Source: Spirochaetaceae bacterium
GTDB taxonomy: Bacteria; Spirochaetota; Spirochaetia; SZUA-6; Fen-1364
NCBI GenBank assembly: GCA_003170115.1
Contig: PMZS01000055.1
Location: 3,945 to 12,117, forward strand
DNA: 8,173 nucleotides
Direction of reading: 5' to 3'
In this document: positions 1-6,164 of the stretch, piece by piece
How the letters are laid out: every line of letters begins with the position of its first letter
How positions within the stretch are numbered: position 1 is the first letter of the stretch
The notes under the pieces: generated by a model
Databases searched by the model: none
Told to the model about the DNA's origin: nothing
The model's input: the letters and a program-made list of their open reading frames with translations, nothing else
Translations under genes and position numbers: made by a program

Positions 1-632
1 ATCACCTCGGGCACGGTGGACATGCCGACGAGATCCGCGCCGATGGCCCCCAGCATCCGGATCTCCGCGGGTGTTTCGTAGGAGGGGCCGGCGAACCCCG
101 CATAGACTCCCTCCTTCAACGGCACCTCGGACACCGCCCGGGCAAGGTCACGCAACCCGGGGTCATACGCGGTGGTCATGTCGGGAAACCGTGGTCCCTG
201 CCCGGGATCCGGCCCACGCAACGGGTTCACCCCCATGAGGTTGATGTGGTCGCGGATAAGCACGAGCTCACCGACGGTAAATGCCTTGTTCACGCCTCCC
301 GCGGCGTTGGTGACCACCAGCGTGCGCACGCCGAGCCGGTGAAGGAGAAAGACCGGCAGAACCACGTCCTGGATTGAATGCCCTTCGTAGTAGTGGATGC
401 GGCCCGCCATGACCACCTCGGATTCACCGATTATGAACCGGCCCGAGTGCCCTTTGACCGTCGGGACGGGAAAGCCCGGGAGCGAGTGGAACGGCACATC
501 GTCCCCCTGCACTCGGGCTGCGAAGTCCCCGAGACCCGAGCCGAGGATGACGGCAGTGCGCGGCGTGCGTCTGGTGTGCGCGGTGAGAGCTCCCCAGGCC
601 GCGTCCAATTTCTTCGCCAGATCGGGCTCCAT
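1..632 (-). CDS. Purine nucleoside phosphorylase (partial, C-terminus off the left edge)
   Basis: Cytosolic purine salvage enzyme: phosphorolysis of inosine, guanosine or their deoxy forms to free base plus (deoxy)ribose 1-phosphate. I translated the minus strand myself: 210 complete codons are visible from ATG 632-630, open to the window edge. Motifs of the trimeric PNP family appear in order: GSGLG (31-35, phosphate site), GHSG (61-64), GRIHYYEG (78-85), TNAAGG (109-114), DHINLMG (128-134), RFPDM (148-152), GPSYETPAEIR (182-192) and VGMSTVPEV (202-210). The family is usually about 270-290 residues, so roughly a quarter is missing, including the Asn/His pair that sets 6-oxopurine preference; specificity cannot be read here. 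The start is supported by a GAGGGGGG ribosome site overlapping the upstream gene's TGA. It follows the ketopantoate-reductase-like gene by 10 bp, so the two are probably one transcript. Confidence 0.95.
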   Translation of the reverse strand, partial: MEPDLAKKLDAAWGALTAHTRRTPRTAVILGSGLGDFAARVQGDDVPFHSLPGFPVPTVKGHSGRFIIGESEVVMAGRIHYYEGHSIQDVVLPVFLLHRLGVRTLVVTNAAGGVNKAFTVGELVLIRDHINLMGVNPLRGPDPGQGPRFPDMTTAYDPGLRDLARAVSEVPLKEGVYAGFAGPSYETPAEIRMLGAIGADLVGMSTVPEV

Positions 633-642
633 GGATCCCCCC

Positions 643-1614
643 TCAGGCCAGTGAGCGCAGGAGCTCGGCGGGCGTGCGGTAGAATCCCAGGCTCGAGACG
701 CGGCTCACCTTCTGCAATATCCGCCAGTTCCACGTGAGCTGGAAACCCGCGGCGGATGCGATTTCCACGATCCGCCTGTTCAGCTGGGCCGCCTCGGTCG
801 GCCTTCCCTTCAGGGAGCACTGCAGGAGACTGTTGTAGCCCCGATCCGGGCGGCCCGTGTCCGAATCGAAGGAGCCGGGTTTCTTCTGGAGCTTCGTGGC
901 CAGCTCCCGAGGGTCCATGAGCGGGAGGGGCGCCATGGGCATGCCGGCCTTTTCCATGGCCGCGCAACCCTCGCCGATGAGGCCCGCGGCAAGCTCCCTG
1001 CCCTCGGGGAAGGAAAGAAATACCCCGAGAGTGGTGTTGCACATGGCGACAGGCAGGAACAGCAGCTGCCAGACGAGCAGGGAGTTGAGGGAGGCACGCG
1101 CGTCCGGTACGGCCACGAGCTGGAAACCGAAGCGTGTGAGGCCGCGGAAGAGGCTGTCCAGAACCCGGCTGCTTTCGTAGAGGATGATTGGCTTCTCCGC
1201 GGCAAGCTCCACCTCGGCGTCCTGGAGCTTCACCGCGGTCATGAGTGTCAGGCACAGCTTCAGCCTCTCCGGCGGCACGGCGAGCCTTTCAATTTCCACG
1301 GGGTCGCAGTTGAACACCGCAATGGGAGCGTCCCCTGTACCCGTGAGTCGGGCGAAGTCGGGCCTGCGCATGGCGTGCAGGTGCTGCCGCCCCAGCGTGA
1401 CGAGCACAGCATCCGGCGTGAGGGACCCGTCCTCGGGCCCCACCTGATCCACGCCATCCACCAGGAGCCAGCTTCCGGGGAGAACAATCCGAATTGTCGC
1501 TCCCGGGCGCGACGGCGCCCGTCGGCCCTTCAGGACGACGTCGTGCCCTGCCACCTTCAAGAGCCCGCCAAGAAGAGTGCCGACCGCGCCTGGGCCAAGG
1601 ATCGATACATGCAT
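643..1614 (-). CDS. Ketopantoate reductase (PanE/ApbA)-family protein with altered active site
   Basis: 323 residues, close to the family's usual 290-320. The N-terminal Rossmann domain opens with GPGAVG (7-12), so NAD(P) binding is likely. The C-terminal helical domain starts near residue 165 and carries the family signature in altered form. Against E. coli PanE recalled from memory, Asn98 (N102), Ser244 (S262) and Glu256 (E273) appear kept. The catalytic Lys176 is replaced by Leu179, and the two asparagines that follow it are Q183 and L187; the next proline (P188) is kept, which anchors the alignment. True PanE reduces 2-dehydropantoate to pantoate with NADPH for CoA synthesis; the missing lysine makes that activity doubtful. 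The ATG at 1614-1612 is the natural start but has no good ribosome site close by; an AAGGGAAG lies about 22 nt upstream. First gene of a leftward pair with the purine nucleoside phosphorylase. Family confidence is high; function is uncertain. Confidence 0.8.
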   Translation of the reverse strand: MHVSILGPGAVGTLLGGLLKVAGHDVVLKGRRAPSRPGATIRIVLPGSWLLVDGVDQVGPEDGSLTPDAVLVTLGRQHLHAMRRPDFARLTGTGDAPIAVFNCDPVEIERLAVPPERLKLCLTLMTAVKLQDAEVELAAEKPIILYESSRVLDSLFRGLTRFGFQLVAVPDARASLNSLLVWQLLFLPVAMCNTTLGVFLSFPEGRELAAGLIGEGCAAMEKAGMPMAPLPLMDPRELATKLQKKPGSFDSDTGRPDRGYNSLLQCSLKGRPTEAAQLNRRIVEIASAAGFQLTWNWRILQKVSRVSSLGFYRTPAELLRSLA

Positions 1615-1663
1615 GATCGCGTTCGATTATGCCGACTTCCCTTAAAATAGCAAGAAACCTGCA

Positions 1664-1691
1664 AGTTTATGCAGTTCGCGCATAAAGACAA
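1664..1691 (-). promoter_or_regulatory. Candidate promoter for the leftward gene pair
   Basis: Read on the minus strand, TTGTCT (1691-1686, four of six matches to the -35) is followed by a 16-nt spacer and TAAACT (1669-1664, four of six to the -10). This would start transcription near 1657, about 43 nt before the ketopantoate-reductase-like ATG. An alternative extended -10, TGC-TATTTT, lies closer to the gene but has no matching -35. Confidence 0.3.
1666..1686. repeat. Inverted repeat, possible operator
   Basis: TTTATGC (1666-1672) and its exact reverse complement GCATAAA (1680-1686) are separated by 7 nt. The repeat sits between and over the candidate leftward -35 and -10, and ends 5 bp before the rightward -35. 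That is where a dimeric repressor or a dual regulator would act. No T-run follows either arm, so it is not a terminator. Confidence 0.4.
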
Positions 1692-1720
1692 TTGACATGA
1701 ATCCAGCGATGTGGTAGCTG
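1692..1720 (+). promoter_or_regulatory. Candidate sigma-70 promoter for lysC
   Basis: A perfect -35 hexamer TTGACA (1692-1697) is followed by a 17-nt spacer and a poor -10 hexamer TAGCTG (1715-1720). The -10 is preceded by TGG, which fits the extended -10 pattern and could compensate. Transcription would start near 1727, about 36 nt before the lysC ATG. The match is by eye; the weak -10 keeps confidence moderate. Confidence 0.45.
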
Positions 1721-1744
1721 TCGAACACCCTATTTCAGGGCAGC

Positions 1745-1750
1745 AAGGAG
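1745..1750 (+). promoter_or_regulatory. Ribosome binding site of lysC
   Basis: AAGGAG is a strong Shine-Dalgarno match lying 12 nt before ATG 1763, longer than the usual 5-9 nt. A GTG at 1755, better spaced, is out of frame and meets TGA after three codons, so ATG 1763 remains the start. Confidence 0.6.
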
Positions 1751-1762
1751 CATCGTGAAGGC

Positions 1763-3103
1763 ATGATCGTTCTCAAGTTCGGCGGCACTTCAGTACAAAA
1801 CGCGGAGATGATGGACGCAACTCTCTCCATAGTCGAAAAGCAGCTTGAGAGGGCACCCGTGCTCGTCTGCTCCGCCATGTCCAAGGTGACCGATCAGCTC
1901 CAGGAGATCGCGCGGCTCGTCGGGGAGGGCAAAGAATCGGAGTCCGAGGCCATACTGGAAGCAGTGCGGGAAAAGCACCTCGCCTGTGCGCGCTCGTTCA
2001 TCTCCGGCATGAACCTCGCGAAGTGCGAGCAGGATCTCGACACGGTATGCGCGGAGCTTCGCGCCATCGTCAGGGCCCTCGTCATGCTCAAAGAATGGTC
2101 GAAGCGGAGCAATGACGCCATCCTCTCGTTCGGGGAGCGCCTTTCCACGATCATCCTCCTGCACCGCGCGCGAGGGCGCGGAATGGAAGCCGAGCTCTTC
2201 GATTCCCGTGAGCTGGTGAAGACCGACGACAATTTCACGGCCGCCGCGCCGATCGAGGACCTCACCAACCGACTGATCTCATCCCAAGTTCGAACGAAGC
2301 CGGGGATGGTCGCGATCATGCAGGGCTTCATCGCCTCAACGACAGGCGGGGCCCCGACCACGCTGGGACGTGGCGGCTCGGATTACACGGCTACCATCGT
2401 CGGCGCCGCGCTTCGCGCCGACGAAGTGCAGATCTGGACTGATGTGACGGGGATCATGACCTCCGACCCTCGCATTGCGAAATCCGCTCGGACAATCGAC
2501 AGGATCAGCTACCGGGAGGCGGCGGAGCTTGCCTATTTCGGGGCAAAGGTAATCCACCCCTCGACGATCCAGCCCGCGGTGAACCTTGGCATCCCGGTAT
2601 GGGTGAAGAATACCTTCCGCCCCGGGGAAGCGGGAACATGCATCATCCCGAACGTGCCGGGGATCGGGCTGAAAGCGATTGCATGCAAGAAGGGCATCAC
2701 GCTGGTAAGCATCAGCTCCTCACGGATGCTTCTCGCCTACGGGTTCCTTCGCCGGATTTTCGAGATTTTTGAAAAGTACCAGACCGCCGTCGACCTGATC
2801 GCCACGTCCGAAGTATCGGTGTCCGTCACGATCGACAACGCCTCCGCGGTCAATGCAATTGCGCGGGACCTGTCGGAAATCGGGACCGTCGGCGTCGAGG
2901 CGGACAAGAGCATTGTCTGCCTCGTGGGGCAGGACCTCTGGAAGGACACCACGTTCCTCGCGCGGACTTTCTCCTCCCTGAAGGGCACGCCCGTCCGAAT
3001 GATCACGCTGGGTTCTTCCGACATCAATCTTTCCCTGGTGGTGCCGGTGGAGTCAACCGATGAGGTGGTCCGCACTCTTCACGACGAGTTCTTCCCGCGG
3101 TAA
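1763..3103 (+). CDS. lysC: Aspartokinase, lysine-sensitive LysC type
   Basis: Phosphorylates L-aspartate with ATP, the committed step toward lysine/DAP, threonine and methionine; cytosolic. 446 residues, against 449 for E. coli LysC. The kinase domain shows KFGGTS (5-10), SFGE (122-125), TLGRGGSD (200-207), WTDVTG (225-230) and TSDPR (233-237). Two C-terminal ACT domains follow, about 312-375 and 384-446. In the first, the residues known from E. coli LysC to contact lysine are kept: M322, G327-F328-L329, V343-D344 and the TSEVSV stretch (348-353), so feedback inhibition by lysine is expected. It is monofunctional, with no homoserine dehydrogenase part. The ATG is set by the KFGGTS motif at the usual distance. 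First gene of a rightward operon with the DapF-like and J-domain genes. I see no lysine riboswitch or leader-peptide attenuator ahead of it. Confidence 0.96.
   Translation: MIVLKFGGTSVQNAEMMDATLSIVEKQLERAPVLVCSAMSKVTDQLQEIARLVGEGKESESEAILEAVREKHLACARSFISGMNLAKCEQDLDTVCAELRAIVRALVMLKEWSKRSNDAILSFGERLSTIILLHRARGRGMEAELFDSRELVKTDDNFTAAAPIEDLTNRLISSQVRTKPGMVAIMQGFIASTTGGAPTTLGRGGSDYTATIVGAALRADEVQIWTDVTGIMTSDPRIAKSARTIDRISYREAAELAYFGAKVIHPSTIQPAVNLGIPVWVKNTFRPGEAGTCIIPNVPGIGLKAIACKKGITLVSISSSRMLLAYGFLRRIFEIFEKYQTAVDLIATSEVSVSVTIDNASAVNAIARDLSEIGTVGVEADKSIVCLVGQDLWKDTTFLARTFSSLKGTPVRMITLGSSDINLSLVVPVESTDEVVRTLHDEFFPR
2397..2424. repeat. Inverted repeat inside lysC
   Basis: TCGTCGGCGC (2397-2406) and its exact reverse complement (2415-2424) are separated by 8 nt. 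It lies in the kinase-domain part of lysC, encoding IVGAALRADE. It would make a strong GC-rich stem in the mRNA. GC-rich codon use makes such repeats easier to get by chance, so a role is not implied. Confidence 0.35.
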
Positions 3104-3165
3104 GGGCTCTCCGCGGCTCACGAGGCCCTTGCACGCGGGCCACGCACGGGATAGCGTCAGGCCAG

Positions 3166-4017
3166 ATGGAGATCGACTTCCTCAAGATGCAGGGCTGCGG
3201 TGACGATGTCGTCGTGCTGGACGGTGCACGGGTCCCCGCTGAAACTCCGAAACACCTTCCAAGCCTCGCCCGGCGCATCCTGAATCGGAAATTCGGCGTC
3301 GGGGGGAATACCCTGGTCATGCTCGGCATCTCGGCCGGCGGCGTGCTGCCGGTGCGCTGCTTCGACCCTGAAGGCGACGAGCTCGCCATCTCCTGCAACG
3401 GAGCGCGGTGCGCCGCGCGCTACGGCTCGGATTCGGGGACGGTGAGCACGAACGATTTTCTCATTGAGTGCGGGGCTCAGAAGCTGCGCGCGCAGATCAT
3501 CGACAGCGCCCACGTCCGCGTCGACATGGGAACGCCCTTCAGCGGTGAGAAAACGGCCGAGATCAGGGAAAGCCTGCGCGAGTCGTTCACCCGCGCCATC
3601 CTTGTCCAGGGGCGGTCGGTCACCTATACGCCGATTTCGCTCGGACGTTCCTATGCCATGATTTTCGCGCCGGACTTCTCCTTCCCCCTTCGTCGGACCG
3701 CCCGGGAAATAGCGGCCCAGCCCGATTTTCCGGACGGGACTGGAATCGGGTTCGTGCAGGTCCAGTCGCGGGAGGATCTCCGCCTGCGGACGTGGAACGC
3801 GCCGGGCGAGGCGCCCGAGGACGAATGTGCGTGCGCGTCCGCGGCCCTCGTGGCGGCCGTGGTGAACGGGTTCACCGATCGCGAGGTCTTTGTCCACCTG
3901 CCGGGAGGAAACATCTTCGTGCAGTGGGAGGAATCGGACAACCGCATCTGGCTGACCGGACCCGTCGCGTACGTTTTCACCGGAACCTACGATTACACGC
4001 CGGCATCCGGGGAGTAG
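3166..4017 (+). CDS. DapF-fold protein (diaminopimelate epimerase-like) with divergent active site
   Basis: 283 residues, normal for DapF (about 275). The family skeleton is clear: KMQGCGDD (7-14) for KMHGLGND, RKFGVGG (41-47), DPEGDELA (67-74), SCNGARC (76-82) for CGNGARC, ISLGRSYA (157-164) for the SMGNPHC stretch, GIGFVQV (193-199) for NVxFVQV, and a cysteine (C221) at the second catalytic position. Most DAP-holding residues have changed: the first catalytic Cys is S76 with a cysteine next to it (C77), the loop Asn are D13, D67, R161 and G193, the Glu-Arg pair is N211-A212, and the GTG after the second Cys is A-C-A. The 212-226 stretch (APGEAPEDECACASA) looks a little like the PhzF signature, a sister family of the same fold. 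Authentic DapF converts LL- to meso-DAP; that activity is doubtful here. The start has only a weak ribosome site, but no other in-frame start fits. It lies 62 bp after lysC. Confidence 0.8.
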   Translation: MEIDFLKMQGCGDDVVVLDGARVPAETPKHLPSLARRILNRKFGVGGNTLVMLGISAGGVLPVRCFDPEGDELAISCNGARCAARYGSDSGTVSTNDFLIECGAQKLRAQIIDSAHVRVDMGTPFSGEKTAEIRESLRESFTRAILVQGRSVTYTPISLGRSYAMIFAPDFSFPLRRTAREIAAQPDFPDGTGIGFVQVQSREDLRLRTWNAPGEAPEDECACASAALVAAVVNGFTDREVFVHLPGGNIFVQWEESDNRIWLTGPVAYVFTGTYDYTPASGE

Positions 4018-4021
4018 CGGC

Positions 4022-4453
4022 GTGGACGGTTTCATTGACCGGCTCGCCAGCGTGCTCAGGACCCTTCTGGGCGAAGGACGTGGCTCGTCCCGCGGAGAAT
4101 CCCCCGACAAAGACGGTCCCACGTTCCGCGACCCCGACCTTCGCGATGCCTGGGAGGAATTGGACGCGTACATGCGGGGAGGACCCCGCGAGGGCCCCAC
4201 ACACGCCGAAGGGCGGCAGTCCCGGCGGCCGCCGCCCCCTGTCGACGAGTCTCTCCGCCAGGACTACGCGAACCTGGAGGTCCCGTTCGGCGCCGACATC
4301 GAGACCGTGAGAAGCTCCTACAGGTCCCTGATGCTGCGCTATCACCCCGACAGGCATGCGGGAGACCCTGAAAAACTCCGCATAGCCCTGGAAATCACCA
4401 AGAAGATCAACGAATCCTTCGAAAGGATCAGGGCCCGCAAGGGGGGCGAATAG
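4022..4453 (+). CDS. Small protein with C-terminal J domain
   Basis: 143 residues. The C-terminal half (about 80-140) is a DnaJ J domain: YANLEVPFGAD opens helix I, VRSSYRSLMLRYHPDRH (96-112) covers helix II and the HPD loop (108-110), and the final helices hold KKINESFERI (127-136). The HPD triad is needed to stimulate DnaK-type Hsp70 ATPase. There is no Gly/Phe linker, zinc-finger cysteine cluster or DnaJ C-terminal substrate domain, so it is not DnaJ itself but a dedicated co-chaperone or adaptor. Residues 1-78 hold a short amphipathic start and a Pro/Arg/Gly-rich, probably disordered part; I see no membrane segment or signal peptide. The start is GTG, 4 bp after the DapF-like stop, with GGGGAG 7 nt upstream overlapping that stop, so translation is probably coupled. 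The client is unknown. Confidence 0.85.
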   Translation: MDGFIDRLASVLRTLLGEGRGSSRGESPDKDGPTFRDPDLRDAWEELDAYMRGGPREGPTHAEGRQSRRPPPPVDESLRQDYANLEVPFGADIETVRSSYRSLMLRYHPDRHAGDPEKLRIALEITKKINESFERIRARKGGE

Positions 4454-4463
4454 GGCCGCCCAT

Positions 4464-6164
4464 TCACTCGTCCTCGGCAGATTCCAGCTCTTCGATTTCT
4501 TCCGGCCTGGTTTCCACGGGGACGTCTTCGAGAAGCTCCGCCTCCTCCTCCGGCGGGCTGACCAGCGTGATACCCAGGGAGAGCGGGAGGGGCTCAGTTC
4601 GCGGAGCCGGGAGGCGTTGTTCGGATCTGCCCGGCTCCGAGCCGGGCATGTCGTGCGCAGACTGCTCCAACGCACGCTCGATCTCTCCCACGATCGCGCT
4701 CATCGATCTGCTCGACACGGCAAGCTCGTCGACTTTTCGCGAAGTGTCGGCGGCGACGCCCAGCATCGCCCCGAGTGAAGATTCGGCCTTCCCCATGCCA
4801 TCGGCCGCCGAATGTGCGAGATCGGTGATGGAACCGGTGGCAGCGGTCACCTTTTCGAGCTCCTTGTGCAGAACGTGTCCGGACTCCAGGGATTCCTTCG
4901 AATCGAGGGCGATCTGCCGCACGCCGTCCAGTACCGCCTGCACGAGGTCGGCGATCTCTGATGCGGAACGCGCGCTGCGATCGGCGAGCTTCCGCACCTG
5001 CTGCGCCACGACGGTAAACCCGCGCCCGGTGTCCCCGGCGCGCGCCGCTTCGATGGCCGCGTTCAGCGACAGCAGCTCCGTCTGGTCTGCCACGTCACCG
5101 ATCACGGATACGGCTTCCTCGATCCGGGCCGTGCGCTCCTCAAGCGCCCGCGTGGCCTCCATCCCCCTGGTGATCTTCTCCTGGGAAGCCTGCACCGCGG
5201 CGCTGCCCTGCCGCGCGGCCTCCCGGCCCGTTGATGCGGTCTCCTCGACGCGTCTCACGGACTCGGCAATCCCCGCGAATCCGCGATTGGCCTCCTCTAC
5301 GGACCTGGCCTGGTTTTTCACGCTGGAAACCGTCCGGGCGATCCGCTCGGCGACTTTCGTGTATTCGGCGGCCAGGCGTGCACCTGAGGTCCTGAGCGTG
5401 GTGACCAGAGTCTGCAGGGAGCTCATCCGGCGCAGTTGCGATGCCAGCTCCCCGATCTCGTCTGATCGCTTCACTTCCGGGAGGCTGGAAAAGTCTCCCT
5501 CCGAAACCCTCCTGCTGAACGCAATGAGGCTCCGCAGGTCATGGCGCAGCACGAACAGGGACCACAGAGAGTATGCCAGCGCCGACAGGGTGCCGATGCC
5601 AAGAAACAGGGCGAACAGAGCGAGCACCGAGCTCGTGATATTCCGACGCGCCTCATAGATCCCGTCCACTTCCGTGGAGAGCTGCGTCACGGCGTTTTCA
5701 CCGGTGGCGACGAAGGCCGGAACCAGGGCGACAAACCGCGCGCGCGAGTCCGAGCTCTCGAAGGCGTTGTCCCCGGCATCGAGCAGGTGCTGAAGCTCCA
5801 CCTGCCAGGACGAGCCCAGGATGGCAAGGGCGACGGTGAGAGTTTCGCGGAGGTCGGGAGGGTAGATCAGTGCCCCCTCGACCGTTCTCGGACGTTCGGC
5901 GACCAGGCGGAGAAGCTCCGTGTCCGCGTCGCGCATCTGGCTGGCATGGCGGCGGAGGAGGTCGAGGGTCGCATCCGATGAGATCATGCTGGCCCGCAGC
6001 GTGATGAACTGCGCTTTTTCCAGGATCGCGGTCAGGCGGCGCGCGTCTTCGGCCACGGTGCGGTCGAGGCGCACCCCGGCGACAAAGCACAGCGCGAGCA
6101 GGGCAATGGTGACGAGGAGAAGCAGGTACCCCCCGATCAGCCTCGTGAGTATCGATTTCTTCAT
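4464..6164 (-). CDS. Methyl-accepting chemotaxis protein (transmembrane)
   Basis: 566 residues, inner-membrane chemoreceptor. Order: basic MKK start, TM1 (about 9-31), a mostly helical periplasmic segment (about 33-175) resembling a four-helix-bundle sensor with no recognisable PAS/Cache motif, TM2 (about 179-206), HAMP (about 207-260, with the DEIGEL stretch at 235-240), then the long signalling hairpin. The tip is clear: QTELLSLNAAIEAARAG (361-377), GRGF (380-383) and VRKLADRS (390-397), the surface that binds CheA and CheW. The tail (about 503-566) is Pro-rich then strongly acidic and ends ESAEDE, with no aromatic pentapeptide for tethering CheR/CheB. It begins in an ATGA overlap with the stop of the NtrC-type regulator and has a good GAGGAG site 8 nt upstream. 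No cheA, cheW, cheR or cheB is in view. The ligand cannot be inferred. Confidence 0.93.
   Translation of the reverse strand: MKKSILTRLIGGYLLLLVTIALLALCFVAGVRLDRTVAEDARRLTAILEKAQFITLRASMISSDATLDLLRRHASQMRDADTELLRLVAERPRTVEGALIYPPDLRETLTVALAILGSSWQVELQHLLDAGDNAFESSDSRARFVALVPAFVATGENAVTQLSTEVDGIYEARRNITSSVLALFALFLGIGTLSALAYSLWSLFVLRHDLRSLIAFSRRVSEGDFSSLPEVKRSDEIGELASQLRRMSSLQTLVTTLRTSGARLAAEYTKVAERIARTVSSVKNQARSVEEANRGFAGIAESVRRVEETASTGREAARQGSAAVQASQEKITRGMEATRALEERTARIEEAVSVIGDVADQTELLSLNAAIEAARAGDTGRGFTVVAQQVRKLADRSARSASEIADLVQAVLDGVRQIALDSKESLESGHVLHKELEKVTAATGSITDLAHSAADGMGKAESSLGAMLGVAADTSRKVDELAVSSRSMSAIVGEIERALEQSAHDMPGSEPGRSEQRLPAPRTEPLPLSLGITLVSPPEEEAELLEDVPVETRPEEIEELESAEDE
4628..4648. 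repeat. Near-perfect palindrome inside the chemoreceptor gene
   Basis: TGCCCGGCTC (4628-4637) and its exact reverse complement (4639-4648) flank a single central base. The site encodes residues around MPGSEPG, at the junction of the signalling hairpin and the acidic tail. As RNA it would fold to a stem of about nine pairs with a CCG or CGG loop. No T-run follows on either strand, so it is not a classic terminator. Confidence 0.5.

Larger units (their letters stand above)
1615..1762. other. Divergent intergenic control region
   Basis: 148 bp between two genes pointing away from each other, noticeably richer in A+T than the flanking genes. It holds a candidate promoter in each direction and an inverted repeat, listed separately. 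I see no small ORF with a convincing ribosome site, and the possible leader of lysC (about 36 nt from the predicted start) is too short for a lysine riboswitch. Confidence 0.7.

Noticed and set aside
431..1255. Minus-strand frame overlapping the reductase-like gene and the phosphorylase
   Set aside because: Low-complexity Arg/Gly/Pro product in another frame; both true genes carry clear family motifs and ribosome sites fit them.
1504..1521. Inverted repeat with 7-bp arms and 4-nt loop in the reductase-like gene
   Set aside because: All-GC arms inside coding sequence; expected by chance at this composition.
1727..1762. Lysine riboswitch or leader-peptide attenuator ahead of lysC
   Set aside because: The leader is too short for the L-box fold, and there is no lysine-rich short ORF.
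3095..3141. Two small GC-rich hairpins between lysC and the DapF-like gene (CCGCGG pair at 3095-3116; GGCCC/GGGCC at 3124-3141)
   Set aside because: Arms are only 5-6 bp and no T-run follows, so I do not call a terminator; the genes are more likely one operon.
3157..4200. Long minus-strand open frame (347 codons) opposite the DapF-like gene
   Set aside because: It is longer than the plus-strand gene, but its product is Arg/Pro-rich without any family motif, while the plus frame shows DapF motifs throughout. Long antisense frames are common at this GC content.
4567..5658. Plus-strand open frame (363 codons) opposite the chemoreceptor
   Set aside because: Ser/Arg-rich product with no motif; the opposite strand encodes an unmistakable chemoreceptor.
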